Source of the DNA: CAZCFB01 sp964511535
GTDB taxonomy: Bacteria > Myxococcota_A > Polyangia > GCA-2747355 > CAZCFB01
Direction: 5' to 3'
Length of the DNA: 64,000 bases
Assembly (NCBI GenBank): GCA_964511535.1
Contig: CAZEFW010000017.1
Coordinates: 1 to 64,000 of the forward strand
In this document: positions 56,892 through 64,000 of the stretch, one piece after another
Numbering within the stretch: position 1 is the stretch's first letter
Layout: the number at the start of each line of letters is the position of its first letter
The notes under the pieces: model-generated
The model's database searches: none
Told to the model about the DNA's origin: nothing
The model's input: the letters and a program-made list of their open reading frames with translations, nothing else
Made by a program: the position numbers and the translations under genes

Positions 56892-56986
56892 GGTCCGACC
56901 TCCCGGCCGGCGCTCCCCCCGTCCCCCCCGCCCCGGCGCGAGCGGGTGGCGGGTCCCGCCAGCTGTCCCTTCTTCGGATCTGACAT
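56888..56986 (-). CDS. possible 32-residue small ORF coupled to the DUF2169 cassette
   Basis: ATG at 56986 opens a 32-codon frame (MSDPKKGQLAG...EVGP) whose TGA overlaps the GTG start of the DUF2169 gene, the same GTGA junction used inside the cassette. The peptide is basic and Gly-rich. The ribosome site is weak (GGTGG, very close to the ATG), so it may be only a leader peptide or chance. Confidence 0.25.
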   Translation of the reverse strand: MSDPKKGQLAGPATRSRRGGGDGGSAGREVGP

Positions 56987-57087
56987 GGCCACCACAGTTG
57001 TTCAGGTGGCCCCATCTTACCGCGACGGTTGCGCACTATGAAGCCTGAAACGGCACCTGCCCTCGCCTGCCGCGCCGCGGGCGCGGC

Positions 57088-58359
57088 TCACCAGCGGCGC
57101 ACCTCGCAGCCCGGCAGGGCGCGGCCGAGGTCCTCCATGGCGCTGGCGCTCACCTCGCTGGCCTCCCCCAGCCACAGCTCCCGCAGGGAGGCGCACCGGG
57201 TGAGCAGACGCACGCCGTCGTCCGTGACCCGGCCCGCGCGGTGGAGCCGCAACGTCTCCATGGGCAACGGGGGCGAGGACATGGCCCGCAGGGCAGCGTC
57301 GTCCACCGCGGTGTCGGCGTCGAAGATGCGCAGGTGGACCAGGCGCTCCAGGGCGTGGGGATCGGGCAGCTGCTCGAACCAGGCGAGGCGCAACGAGCGC
57401 AGCGAGGAGCCGCGGGCGGCGAGGGCCGCGAGCACGCCGTGGCCGGCAGTCGCCTCGGCCAGGCTCAGGCTGCGCAGGGGGAGCCGCGCCAGCGCCGACG
57501 CGGCCGACGCGTCCACCCCGCAGTGCCGGGCCACGAGGTGACTCAGCGCGGGCGCGGCCGCCAGCCGCTTGAAGCCGGTTGCGCCGAGGGGGTGACCCGA
57601 CAGGTCGAGGTGGGCCAGGCGCGGCAGGGTGGCCAGGCCCGCGGCGCCCGCAGGGGAGAGGGCGCCGAACCGCTCCGCGTTGTCCGGGGGCAGCTCATGG
57701 CATGGCCAGGTCAGATCCCGCAGCGTCTGGATCCGCGTCAGCGCGGCCGCGGCGTCATCACCGAGCTGGAACATGCCGCGCAAAACGAGGCGCTCGAGGG
57801 CCGTGGAGCGCAGCCGGGCGAGGCCGTGGGCGCTGATCTCCCCGAGCATGGAGAGGTCCAGCCGCGCCAGGGCCGGCGCCTCGGCCAGGGCGGCCAGGCC
57901 ATCATCGGTCACCGCGGTGTTCGTCAGCGAGAGCTCGGAGAGCCGCGGCAGCGCGGCCACCGTGCCCATGGCACCGTCGCCCAGGGTCTTGCACTCATCG
58001 AGCCGCAAGCGCTGCAGGGCGACCAGCCCCGCCAGCGGCTCCCACCCCTCGTCGCGCAAACCGAGGCACCGGATCTCCAGCGCCTCGAGGCGGTCCCGGC
58101 CACGGAGCCCCCGCAGCAGCGCCGCGCCGCAGGCCGCGGGAACGGCCAGCCCGCCCCAGGTGATGGTCAGCTGGCGCAGCCGGGGCAGCGCCGAAAAGAG
58201 CAGCTCCAGCGCGGGCTGCACCTGCTCCGGCTCCGCTGACGGCCAGAGCTCGATCCCCTGCCCCTGCCGTGCCCCGGCCTCATCGCGCACCTGGCGGCAG
58301 CCCAGGGCCATGAGCCGGTCCCGGGTAGTCCCATCCAGCACTGCTCGTTCCGCGCTCAT
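57088..58359 (-). CDS. leucine-rich-repeat protein
   Basis: A 423-residue cytoplasmic protein built almost wholly of LRR units of the ribonuclease-inhibitor/cysteine-containing type (LQRLRLDECKTLGD, LSELSLTNTAVTDDGL, LRELWLGEASEVSAS). It begins MSAERAVLDG behind GGAGG with 10-bp spacing. LRR solenoids mediate protein binding. It lies 196 bp upstream of the DUF2169 cassette in the same direction, so it could belong to the same transcript, possibly as a chaperone or immunity-type partner; that is speculation from position. Confidence 0.82.
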   Translation of the reverse strand: MSAERAVLDGTTRDRLMALGCRQVRDEAGARQGQGIELWPSAEPEQVQPALELLFSALPRLRQLTITWGGLAVPAACGAALLRGLRGRDRLEALEIRCLGLRDEGWEPLAGLVALQRLRLDECKTLGDGAMGTVAALPRLSELSLTNTAVTDDGLAALAEAPALARLDLSMLGEISAHGLARLRSTALERLVLRGMFQLGDDAAAALTRIQTLRDLTWPCHELPPDNAERFGALSPAGAAGLATLPRLAHLDLSGHPLGATGFKRLAAAPALSHLVARHCGVDASAASALARLPLRSLSLAEATAGHGVLAALAARGSSLRSLRLAWFEQLPDPHALERLVHLRIFDADTAVDDAALRAMSSPPLPMETLRLHRAGRVTDDGVRLLTRCASLRELWLGEASEVSASAMEDLGRALPGCEVRRW

Positions 58360-58510
58360 GGCCTGCATACCTCCCCGCGCAAGCGACGCGCCATGATACC
58401 GCCGCCGCGCGTCGCTATTTTTGGAATAAACAATATCGTTTCCCGTACCCCCCATGATGGGCAATATTCGCCGGGTAGGGCGGCAGCGAATCGCGACGAC
58501 GAGGTGAACC

Positions 58511-61279
58511 ATGAAGAAGGTGATGCAGGGCGCCCTGTTCCTGGGGCTGTTGGCGGGTGTGGTGTACGTGATCTGGAATTTGCGCGGGACAGCGCCAGAG
58601 GAGGAGCCGGCCGCCAGCAAAGCGGAGCCTGCTGCAGCCAGGCCGGCCCGTCGCCCGGCGGCCAGCTCCAGCAGCGCGGCAGTGGACCTGCCCGGGAGCC
58701 CGGCGTTCGCCGAGGACCGCGACCCCGAGGGGACGCTACAGCTGGAGGGGCAGGTGCTGGCCGAGGGCGACCTGCCGGCGGGCAAGGCGAGCGTCACCAT
58801 CAACTCCACCCCCAAGCGCACCGTCACCGCCGAGGAGGACGGCTCGTTCGTGTTCGACAAGCTGGTGGGACGTACCTACATCCTCGTCGCTCGATCGGGT
58901 GACATGGCCGGCGGGCCGGTGATGCATCAGCTCACCGCGTCCAGCGAGCCGGCGGTGATCCGCCTGCGGGCTGGGGCAACCCTCGAGGTCACCGTGGTGA
59001 CTGCCGAGGGCGGCAAGCCCCTGCCAGGCGCAACCGTGGGTATCCGCACCCACGAAAAGCGGCAGGCCACGGCCGACGCCCGGGGCAAGGCCGTGTTCCG
59101 TGGCGTGCGCGATGGCGGAAAGGTGGTGGTGGCCTGGGCGGACGGGTACGCGCCGTCCCGCCGGTTCGTCTCCGTCCCACGCGGCGCCGACGCGGCCGTC
59201 ACCGCCCGGCTCGCGCTGCGCAAGGGCGTCGCGGTCTCGGGGCGAGTCCAGGACAGCATGGGCAAGCCCATCGAGGGCGCCACCGTGGCCGCCCGGGCCA
59301 TGGCCGACCTGCACGGCGGGCTGTCGCGCAAGGCCATGGCGCCGGTCAAGAGCGATGCCAGCGGCGCCTTCACCCTCGCCGCGGTGGCGCCCGGGACCTA
59401 CCGCCTGTCCGCGCGCCACAAGACCCACGCCCCGGGCACCAGCAAACCGGTCACGGTGGGGACCACGCCGGTGGACGGCGTGACCATCTCCCTGGAGGCC
59501 GGGGCGACGGTGGCCGGCAAGGTGGTCTCGGTCCGGGGGGAGGTGGTGCCCTGGGCCACCGTGCGGGTGGGCCCCCACAAGGTGGGCCTGGCCGGACGGC
59601 TGTCGCGCTTCCGCAAGGCCACGGCTGACGCCGAGGGCGCCTTCCGCGTCGAGGGCCTCGCCCGGGAGAAGGTCTCCGTGGCGGCCTCCGCCGAGGGCGG
59701 CTCGAGCAAGATCATCACGGTGGACCTGACCGAAAAGCCCACCCAGGAGGGAGTGCTGCTTAAGCTGGAGCACCAGGGGATCATCGCCGGCGTGGTGGTC
59801 AACGGCGCCGGCGAGCCGGTGCCCGAGGCGCAGGTCTCGGCCATCCCCGATGTCTTCGCCCGCGGCGCGTTCAAGCAGCTCTACATGCGCGGGCTGGGAG
59901 GACAGCTCACCGACGGAGGCGGACAGTTCAAGTTCACCGGGTTGCCCGACGGGACCTTCCGCCTGCGGGTCTCCCGCAGCGGCGTCTCCCGCAGGCTGTA
60001 CCGGCTGAACCGCGGGGTCGAGGCGCGCACCGGCCAGAAGAACGTGCGCCTGGTTTTGGAGCAGCCGGGGAGCCTCAAGGGCAAGGCCCAGGACGGGGAC
60101 GGCGCGCCGGTAAAGGCCTTCACCGTGACGGTGAGTGAGCCGCCCGGCAGGCCCGTGGTCGACGACCAGGGTCGGTTCGAGCTGCGGGACCTGCCGCCCG
60201 GGACCTACGACATCACCATCAGCAGCGCGGGCCACGCGCCGGCGATCAAGCGGGGGGTGAAGATCGAGGCGTCCGGGACCACCGACCTGGGCAGCGTCAC
60301 CCTGAGCCGGGGCCGGTCGGTCAGCGGCACGGTGCTCGACGCCCGGGGTGGGCCGGTATCCGGGGCCACGGTGGTGGTGGGCAAGAAGCTGGTGGGCGAT
60401 GGCAAGAGCATGCTGGCCGACCTCGGCCGGGCCTTCGCCGAGGCGTCGGGCATCCGCAAGGGGACCTCCGCCGAGGACGGCAGCTACACGGTTTCGGGCA
60501 TCGACGCCAAAGCGGCGCAGCTCATCGCCGCGGAGCACCCGCGCCTGGGCCGGTCGGCCGCCCAGCCCGTGGCGCCTGGCAAGGAGGACGCCCGGGCGGA
60601 GCTCAAGCTGCTGCCCATGGGCAGCCTGCAGGGCAAGGTGACCTTCGGCAAGAAGCCGGCCGGCGGCGTGATGGTGGTGGCGACCCAGAAGGGGAGCCGC
60701 AACCAGAGCCTGCTGGTGACCACCGACGCCGAGGGCCTCTACCTGTTCGAGCGGCTGCCCGCGGGCGGCTACGACCTGATGGCCATGTCCAAGGCCGGGC
60801 TCGGCGGCAAGTCGGGCGGGGCCAAGGTGGTGGTGGAGCCGGAGCGCCGGGCCACGGCGGACATCAACGTGGAGGCCGGCGACATCGACCTGGTGGTGGC
60901 AGTCAAGGGCGAGGGCGGCGCCAAGATCGCCCTGTCCCAGGTGTTCCTGTTCAAGGGCGGGCCGAGCCCCAAGAACGGCAAGCAGGTGCAGGAGGCGTTC
61001 CTGGGCAAGGCCAAGGGCGGCGGCGCCATGATGGCCTTCGCCAAGGGGCCCGGCGGGGCGGAGTTCAAGCAGGTGTCCCCGGCGGCCTACAGCCTCTGCG
61101 TGCTGCCCATCAACGGCGACCTGCACGACGCCTCGTTCAGGGCGCGGCTGCAGAAGCACGCCGACAAGCTGGCGGTACACTGCCGCCCCCACACCGTGAC
61201 CGAGGCGCCGTCCAAGCAGAAGGTGGAGGTGACGGTGCCGCCCATGGCGCCCCTGCCCGAGGAGAAGCCGGAGGAGTAG
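58511..61279 (+). CDS. membrane-anchored carboxypeptidase-regulatory-like repeat protein
   Basis: A 922-residue protein. One N-terminal membrane helix (LFLGLLAGVVYVIWNL) leads to an Ala/Pro/Ser linker. About eight tandem beta-sandwich domains of the carboxypeptidase regulatory-like (CarboxypepD_reg) type follow, each with a GxVxxxxGxPVxGATV opening and a GxFxxxxLPxGxYxLxxxxxG end. It is exported but anchored in the inner membrane and forms a long extracytoplasmic rod. The repeats diverge strongly from each other. It has a GAGGTGA ribosome site, and it converges on the PDQ-repeat lipoprotein gene. Confidence 0.82.
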   Translation: MKKVMQGALFLGLLAGVVYVIWNLRGTAPEEEPAASKAEPAAARPARRPAASSSSAAVDLPGSPAFAEDRDPEGTLQLEGQVLAEGDLPAGKASVTINSTPKRTVTAEEDGSFVFDKLVGRTYILVARSGDMAGGPVMHQLTASSEPAVIRLRAGATLEVTVVTAEGGKPLPGATVGIRTHEKRQATADARGKAVFRGVRDGGKVVVAWADGYAPSRRFVSVPRGADAAVTARLALRKGVAVSGRVQDSMGKPIEGATVAARAMADLHGGLSRKAMAPVKSDASGAFTLAAVAPGTYRLSARHKTHAPGTSKPVTVGTTPVDGVTISLEAGATVAGKVVSVRGEVVPWATVRVGPHKVGLAGRLSRFRKATADAEGAFRVEGLAREKVSVAASAEGGSSKIITVDLTEKPTQEGVLLKLEHQGIIAGVVVNGAGEPVPEAQVSAIPDVFARGAFKQLYMRGLGGQLTDGGGQFKFTGLPDGTFRLRVSRSGVSRRLYRLNRGVEARTGQKNVRLVLEQPGSLKGKAQDGDGAPVKAFTVTVSEPPGRPVVDDQGRFELRDLPPGTYDITISSAGHAPAIKRGVKIEASGTTDLGSVTLSRGRSVSGTVLDARGGPVSGATVVVGKKLVGDGKSMLADLGRAFAEASGIRKGTSAEDGSYTVSGIDAKAAQLIAAEHPRLGRSAAQPVAPGKEDARAELKLLPMGSLQGKVTFGKKPAGGVMVVATQKGSRNQSLLVTTDAEGLYLFERLPAGGYDLMAMSKAGLGGKSGGAKVVVEPERRATADINVEAGDIDLVVAVKGEGGAKIALSQVFLFKGGPSPKNGKQVQEAFLGKAKGGGAMMAFAKGPGGAEFKQVSPAAYSLCVLPINGDLHDASFRARLQKHADKLAVHCRPHTVTEAPSKQKVEVTVPPMAPLPEEKPEE

Positions 61280-61298
61280 CCCGGGGAGGCGACCCGCC

Positions 61299-63092
61299 TC
61301 AGGGGAAGATGCGCGCCGCGTAGATGCTGTTGAGGTACTTGCCGAGGCGGGTGTCGACCCACACCGCCAGGTACTGCCCCGGCCCCCGGGCGAGCTTCGG
61401 GGTGATCTGGCCGTTGCTGCCCGTGGAGATGGCGAAGCCGTTGCCAGTGTCGAGCACCTTGCCCGTCTTGCTAACCCGGGCGCCGTACAGATCCGACCAC
61501 CAGTTGGAGGAGTTGATGCCGTAGCCCCAGGCAACCATGTAGCGGTGGCCGTCCGACGACACTGCAGGCGCCCGGCGGTAGTCGAAGCTGGTGTTCATGT
61601 AGAAGGTCTTGCCCATACTCCCGTCGGCGTGCAGCAGCGCCGCCTTGATGAACATCTTGTAGGTCGTCTTGTCCTGGTGCTGCCAGGACACCAGGCAGCT
61701 CGCCCCCACGCAGGACACCCCCGGGGTGCGCTCGTCCTCCGCCGTGGCCGCCACGGTGGTGGAGGCCGGGCTCTGCAACACCTTGATGCCACCCTTGGTG
61801 TCCACCCGGGCCGCGATGATGTCGCCCATCTTGCCGTCGTTTTCGTGCCACGCCACCACGAAGTTGGAGCCGTTGTGGGCCGCCTCGATCTCGTAGTAGT
61901 TCTTGCCGGCGGGCGAGTAGACCGGCACAGGGCTGGCGTCGAGCAGCTTGCCGCCGGTGCTGACCCGCCTGGCCAATACGCCGCGCGGTTTGCCGCCGGA
62001 GAGCCAGAACACGACATAGTTGGTGCCGTCGAAGCGCACCACCGGGATGCCCTGACTCGAGACCCCTGCCGCGCTGATCTGGAAGCCGAACGGACCGTCG
62101 AGGGAGGAGAGGCTCTTGTCCAGGCGCGTACCCCAGACCTTGAAGCCGGCCTCCCAGACCACCATGTAGTTGGTGCCGTCCGAGGCGATGGACGGCTTCT
62201 GGCCGCTGCCGCCGTAGATGGTCACCGGCGTGCTGTCGAGCAGCTTGCCGCTGGTGTCCACGCGAGCGCCGGCGATGTAGCCCTTGGAGATGGTGGTGTG
62301 CCACCAGACCGCAGCGTACTGCCCGGCGCCGCTGTTGTAGGTCACCGCCACCTGCCGCTTGTATGGATGCGTGGTGTCCTTGGTCAGGGCGATGCCGCCG
62401 GGATCCTTCACCGTGGGCACGCCGGCGTCCCACGGCGCGCTGTCCAGGCCAATGTCAGGGATCGGCAGGTCCGGCACTACCTGGTCCGGCAGCGCCTGGT
62501 CCGGCACCGCCTGGTCCGGCACAACCTGGTCAGGAACAACCTGGTCCGGCACCAGCTGGTCCGGCACCGTCTTGTCCGGAATCGCCTGGTCCGGCACCGA
62601 CGCGTCGGGCTGCGCCTGGTCAGGGGTGACCGCGTCCGGTGACGCGCTGTCCGGCGAAGCGGCGTCCGCCACCGCCGCGTCCGGCGCCGCGAGGTCGGCC
62701 ACCCCGACGTCCGGAACACCCGCGTCAGGCGCCCCGCTGTCCAGCTTGCCTGACGCCAGGGCGCAGAAGCCCTCCTTGCACACCATGGACTCGCACTCCT
62801 CCTTGTTCAGGCATGCGAACCCGGTGGGGCTCTTTCCGCCCATACAGATGTTGCCCTTGCAGGTCATGCTCTTGCAGTTGCCGTTGCCGGCGCATGGCTG
62901 GCCGTTGTCCACGGGATAGGGCGAGGCGCAGATCCCCCGGTGGCAGATGTCGTCCGCGCAGTCGGTGTTGGCCTTGCACTGCTGGTTGACCTTCTTCTTC
63001 TTGTCGTCCTGCCCGCAGCCCAATGCCAGGGCGCTGATGACGAGGAGGAGGATGATGGTGATTGGCGCCTTTCGGCCGGGCCCTGATTTCAT
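61299..63092 (-). CDS. lipoprotein with PDQ repeats and propeller-like domain
   Basis: A 597-residue lipoprotein (lipobox ALALGC). An N-terminal Cys-rich region holds repeated C...C.GNGNCKSMTC-type knots, then a linker of PDQVV/PDQAV pentads. The C-terminal domain of about 350 residues has repeated YMVVWEAG, YVVFWLSGG, FVVAWHEND and LVSWQHQ strands, the pattern of a beta-propeller or DUF-type repeat found in many myxobacterial secreted proteins. ATG 63092 has GGAG at the right distance and gives the best lipoprotein signal; 63113 is an alternative. Confidence 0.78.
   Translation of the reverse strand: MKSGPGRKAPITIILLLVISALALGCGQDDKKKKVNQQCKANTDCADDICHRGICASPYPVDNGQPCAGNGNCKSMTCKGNICMGGKSPTGFACLNKEECESMVCKEGFCALASGKLDSGAPDAGVPDVGVADLAAPDAAVADAASPDSASPDAVTPDQAQPDASVPDQAIPDKTVPDQLVPDQVVPDQVVPDQAVPDQALPDQVVPDLPIPDIGLDSAPWDAGVPTVKDPGGIALTKDTTHPYKRQVAVTYNSGAGQYAAVWWHTTISKGYIAGARVDTSGKLLDSTPVTIYGGSGQKPSIASDGTNYMVVWEAGFKVWGTRLDKSLSSLDGPFGFQISAAGVSSQGIPVVRFDGTNYVVFWLSGGKPRGVLARRVSTGGKLLDASPVPVYSPAGKNYYEIEAAHNGSNFVVAWHENDGKMGDIIAARVDTKGGIKVLQSPASTTVAATAEDERTPGVSCVGASCLVSWQHQDKTTYKMFIKAALLHADGSMGKTFYMNTSFDYRRAPAVSSDGHRYMVAWGYGINSSNWWSDLYGARVSKTGKVLDTGNGFAISTGSNGQITPKLARGPGQYLAVWVDTRLGKYLNSIYAARIFP
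62469..62599. repeat. in-frame 15-bp tandem repeats (PDQ pentads)
   Basis: About nine imperfect 15-bp units centred on CTGGTCCGGCAC on the plus strand encode PDQVV/PDQAV-type pentads in the linker of the minus-strand lipoprotein gene. The array can vary in length without breaking the frame. Confidence 0.8.
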
Positions 63093-63248
63093 CTGCATGC
63101 TCCGGGGGTCCATGTTCCCTGCTATCCCCTGGGCCGGGATAATCGGTCGATTCACCACCGCTGCGCAATACCCCTCAGGCCCGGCCTGATTCTCGGGATG
63201 GTGCTACCCTGAGAGCACCCGCATGCATCACCGGCACAGGAGGCGGTC

Positions 63249-64000
63249 ATGGCCAGAGCTGAGCTGAAGCACCCTCGATTTTGCGCCGCGCTCGTCATGG
63301 CGGCGGCCCTGCTGCTGGGCTGCGCCGAGCGCCGCGCCCCCGGCGGCCAGCCCGGCAAGGATGGCGCGGCTCCACCGGCCGACAACGGCCTGGTCGCGCC
63401 TGACACCCGCTGCGTCCGACCGCCTGGCGGCTGCTTCTCCTCCAACGATTGCCCCGCAGGCCAGGTGTGCAAGGGGTGCGGGGCGGACCCATGCTGCCCC
63501 ATGTGCGGCGTGTGCTACGGCAAGTGCGTGGCTGGCCCGGGCGGCTGCGTGGACAACAAGGGCTGCGCCAGCGCCCAGTACTGCCACATCGACCAGGGGT
63601 GCAAGGCCACCGGCGCCAAGATGGGGCAGTGCAAGGCCCGCCCCAAGGGATGCTACGAGGTGTACGCCCCGGTGTGCGGCTGCGACGGAAAGACCCACGA
63701 CAACGACTGCAAGGCCTGGGCTGCCGGCGTCAACATCGCGTCCAAGGGGCCATGTAACTACAGTGCGAAATGCTCCAACATCGCTCTGGCATACATCAAC
63801 GTGATCAAGACGGCGAAGGTATGCACCGTGGGAGGAGGGCCCAACGCCAGCTCGTGCACCAAGAAGGTGGACGACAAGATCGCTTGCCCCTGCCCCACCT
63901 TCGTCAACCCGAAGAACACCACCGCCCTGTCGACCCTCACATCCTTGCGCACAGCCTGGAAGGCCAACAAGTGCGACGCCAACCGGGGCGCCTGCCCGCC
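63249..64000 (+). CDS. Kazal-domain Cys-rich lipoprotein, 3' end beyond the window
   Basis: An open frame from ATG 63249 (GGAGGCGGTC upstream) to the window edge, at least 250 codons, with no stop. A lipoprotein signal (AAALLLGC) is followed by three Cys-rich sections. At about residue 136 a Kazal-type motif reads CYEVYAPVCGCDGKTHDNDC, the reactive-site layout of serine-protease inhibitors. More Cys follow in a domain I cannot name. It may protect the cell surface from proteases, its own or foreign. It is divergent from the PDQ lipoprotein gene. Confidence 0.78.
   Translation, partial: MARAELKHPRFCAALVMAAALLLGCAERRAPGGQPGKDGAAPPADNGLVAPDTRCVRPPGGCFSSNDCPAGQVCKGCGADPCCPMCGVCYGKCVAGPGGCVDNKGCASAQYCHIDQGCKATGAKMGQCKARPKGCYEVYAPVCGCDGKTHDNDCKAWAAGVNIASKGPCNYSAKCSNIALAYINVIKTAKVCTVGGGPNASSCTKKVDDKIACPCPTFVNPKNTTALSTLTSLRTAWKANKCDANRGACP

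Noticed and set aside
53859..58359. A complete type VI secretion system
   Set aside because: Only adaptor and cargo-type genes are present; no TssB/C sheath, TssM/J/L membrane complex, Hcp, VgrG or ClpV gene is visible.
58736..61534. 932-codon minus-strand frame opposite the carboxypeptidase-repeat gene
   Set aside because: The His/Ala/Gly/Arg-rich sequence has no recognisable fold and crosses the boundary between two convergent real genes.
62469..62599. 15-bp tandem repeats considered as a CRISPR or iteron array
   Set aside because: They are in frame, code for PDQ pentads, and have no spacers and no replication gene nearby.

Overview
The window is a strongly GC-rich, gene-dense stretch of bacterial chromosome. 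It has about 50 protein genes, no gene-free stretch over 300 bp, and no tRNA, rRNA, CRISPR array or insertion sequence that I can see. Several features point to a myxobacterium-like member of the Myxococcota (former Deltaproteobacteria). Many lipoproteins carry Asp/Pro/Ala-rich linkers followed by Cys-rich modules. At least four secreted proteins end in a Cys + hydrophobic stretch + Arg cluster of the MYXO-CTERM type. There is a Ser/Thr protein kinase, a paired DUF2169 cassette of the type VI secretion kind, and PilT. This assignment is inference from gene content.

Layout. 1-4.6 kb: terminator, YkgJ-like protein, RelA/SpoT synthetase-domain protein, GT4 glycosyltransferase, palindromic repeats and a METTL25-like methyltransferase. 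4.7-12.7 kb: an envelope/lipid group with a secreted BPI/LBP-like (TULIP) candidate, a FadL-like outer-membrane protein, a giant membrane protein ending in a Ser/Thr kinase domain, and a lipoprotein. 12.8-16.4 kb: ammonium transporter, and a MshEN-PilT fusion interrupted by an assembly gap. 16.5-21.4 kb: DUF1223 lipoprotein, FG-GAP MYXO-CTERM protein, EEP-fold phosphatase, a second copy of the palindromic repeats, and another MYXO-CTERM protein.

21.4-26.2 kb: an operon of GbsR-like regulator, polyprenyl diphosphate synthase, MenA and radical SAM protein. It is divergent from a LarA-type enzyme across a 69-bp spacer holding a large palindrome. 26.2-32.1 kb: esterase, HAD phosphatase and Cys-rich lipoprotein operon, a second EEP protein, and a TPR/PEGA/barrel protein. 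32.2-36.1 kb: a methyltransferase and a TetR regulator sharing a face-to-face double promoter with two matching operators, then a surface zinc phospholipase C-like protein coupled to a MATE exporter. 36.1-44 kb: beta-propeller lipoprotein, TPR protein, queuosine-salvage (Qng1/DUF2419) protein, a nitrilase-fold protein apparently lacking the catalytic lysine, PlsC, an ankyrin protein and a C69 dipeptidase.

44-51.4 kb: an apparent operon of tandem-AAA+ ATPase, SbcD and SbcC, divergent from a WYL-domain regulator. This is the best candidate for an undescribed DNA-processing or defence unit. 51.4-53.8 kb: endoglycoceramidase-like GH5 lipoprotein and M23-type lipoprotein. 53.9-58.4 kb: LRR protein, a possible small ORF, and a DUF2169 / PAAR-like / DUF2169 cassette joined by 4-bp GTGA overlaps. 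58.5-64 kb: carboxypeptidase-regulatory-repeat membrane protein, PDQ-repeat lipoprotein and a Kazal-domain lipoprotein running off the end.

Functional themes are cell-envelope lipid handling and attack on lipids (BPI-like protein, FadL-like porin, zinc PLC, endoglycoceramidase, PlsC), surface display through MYXO-CTERM and lipoproteins, and genome maintenance (SbcCD). All family assignments come from motifs read by eye; no database search was run.
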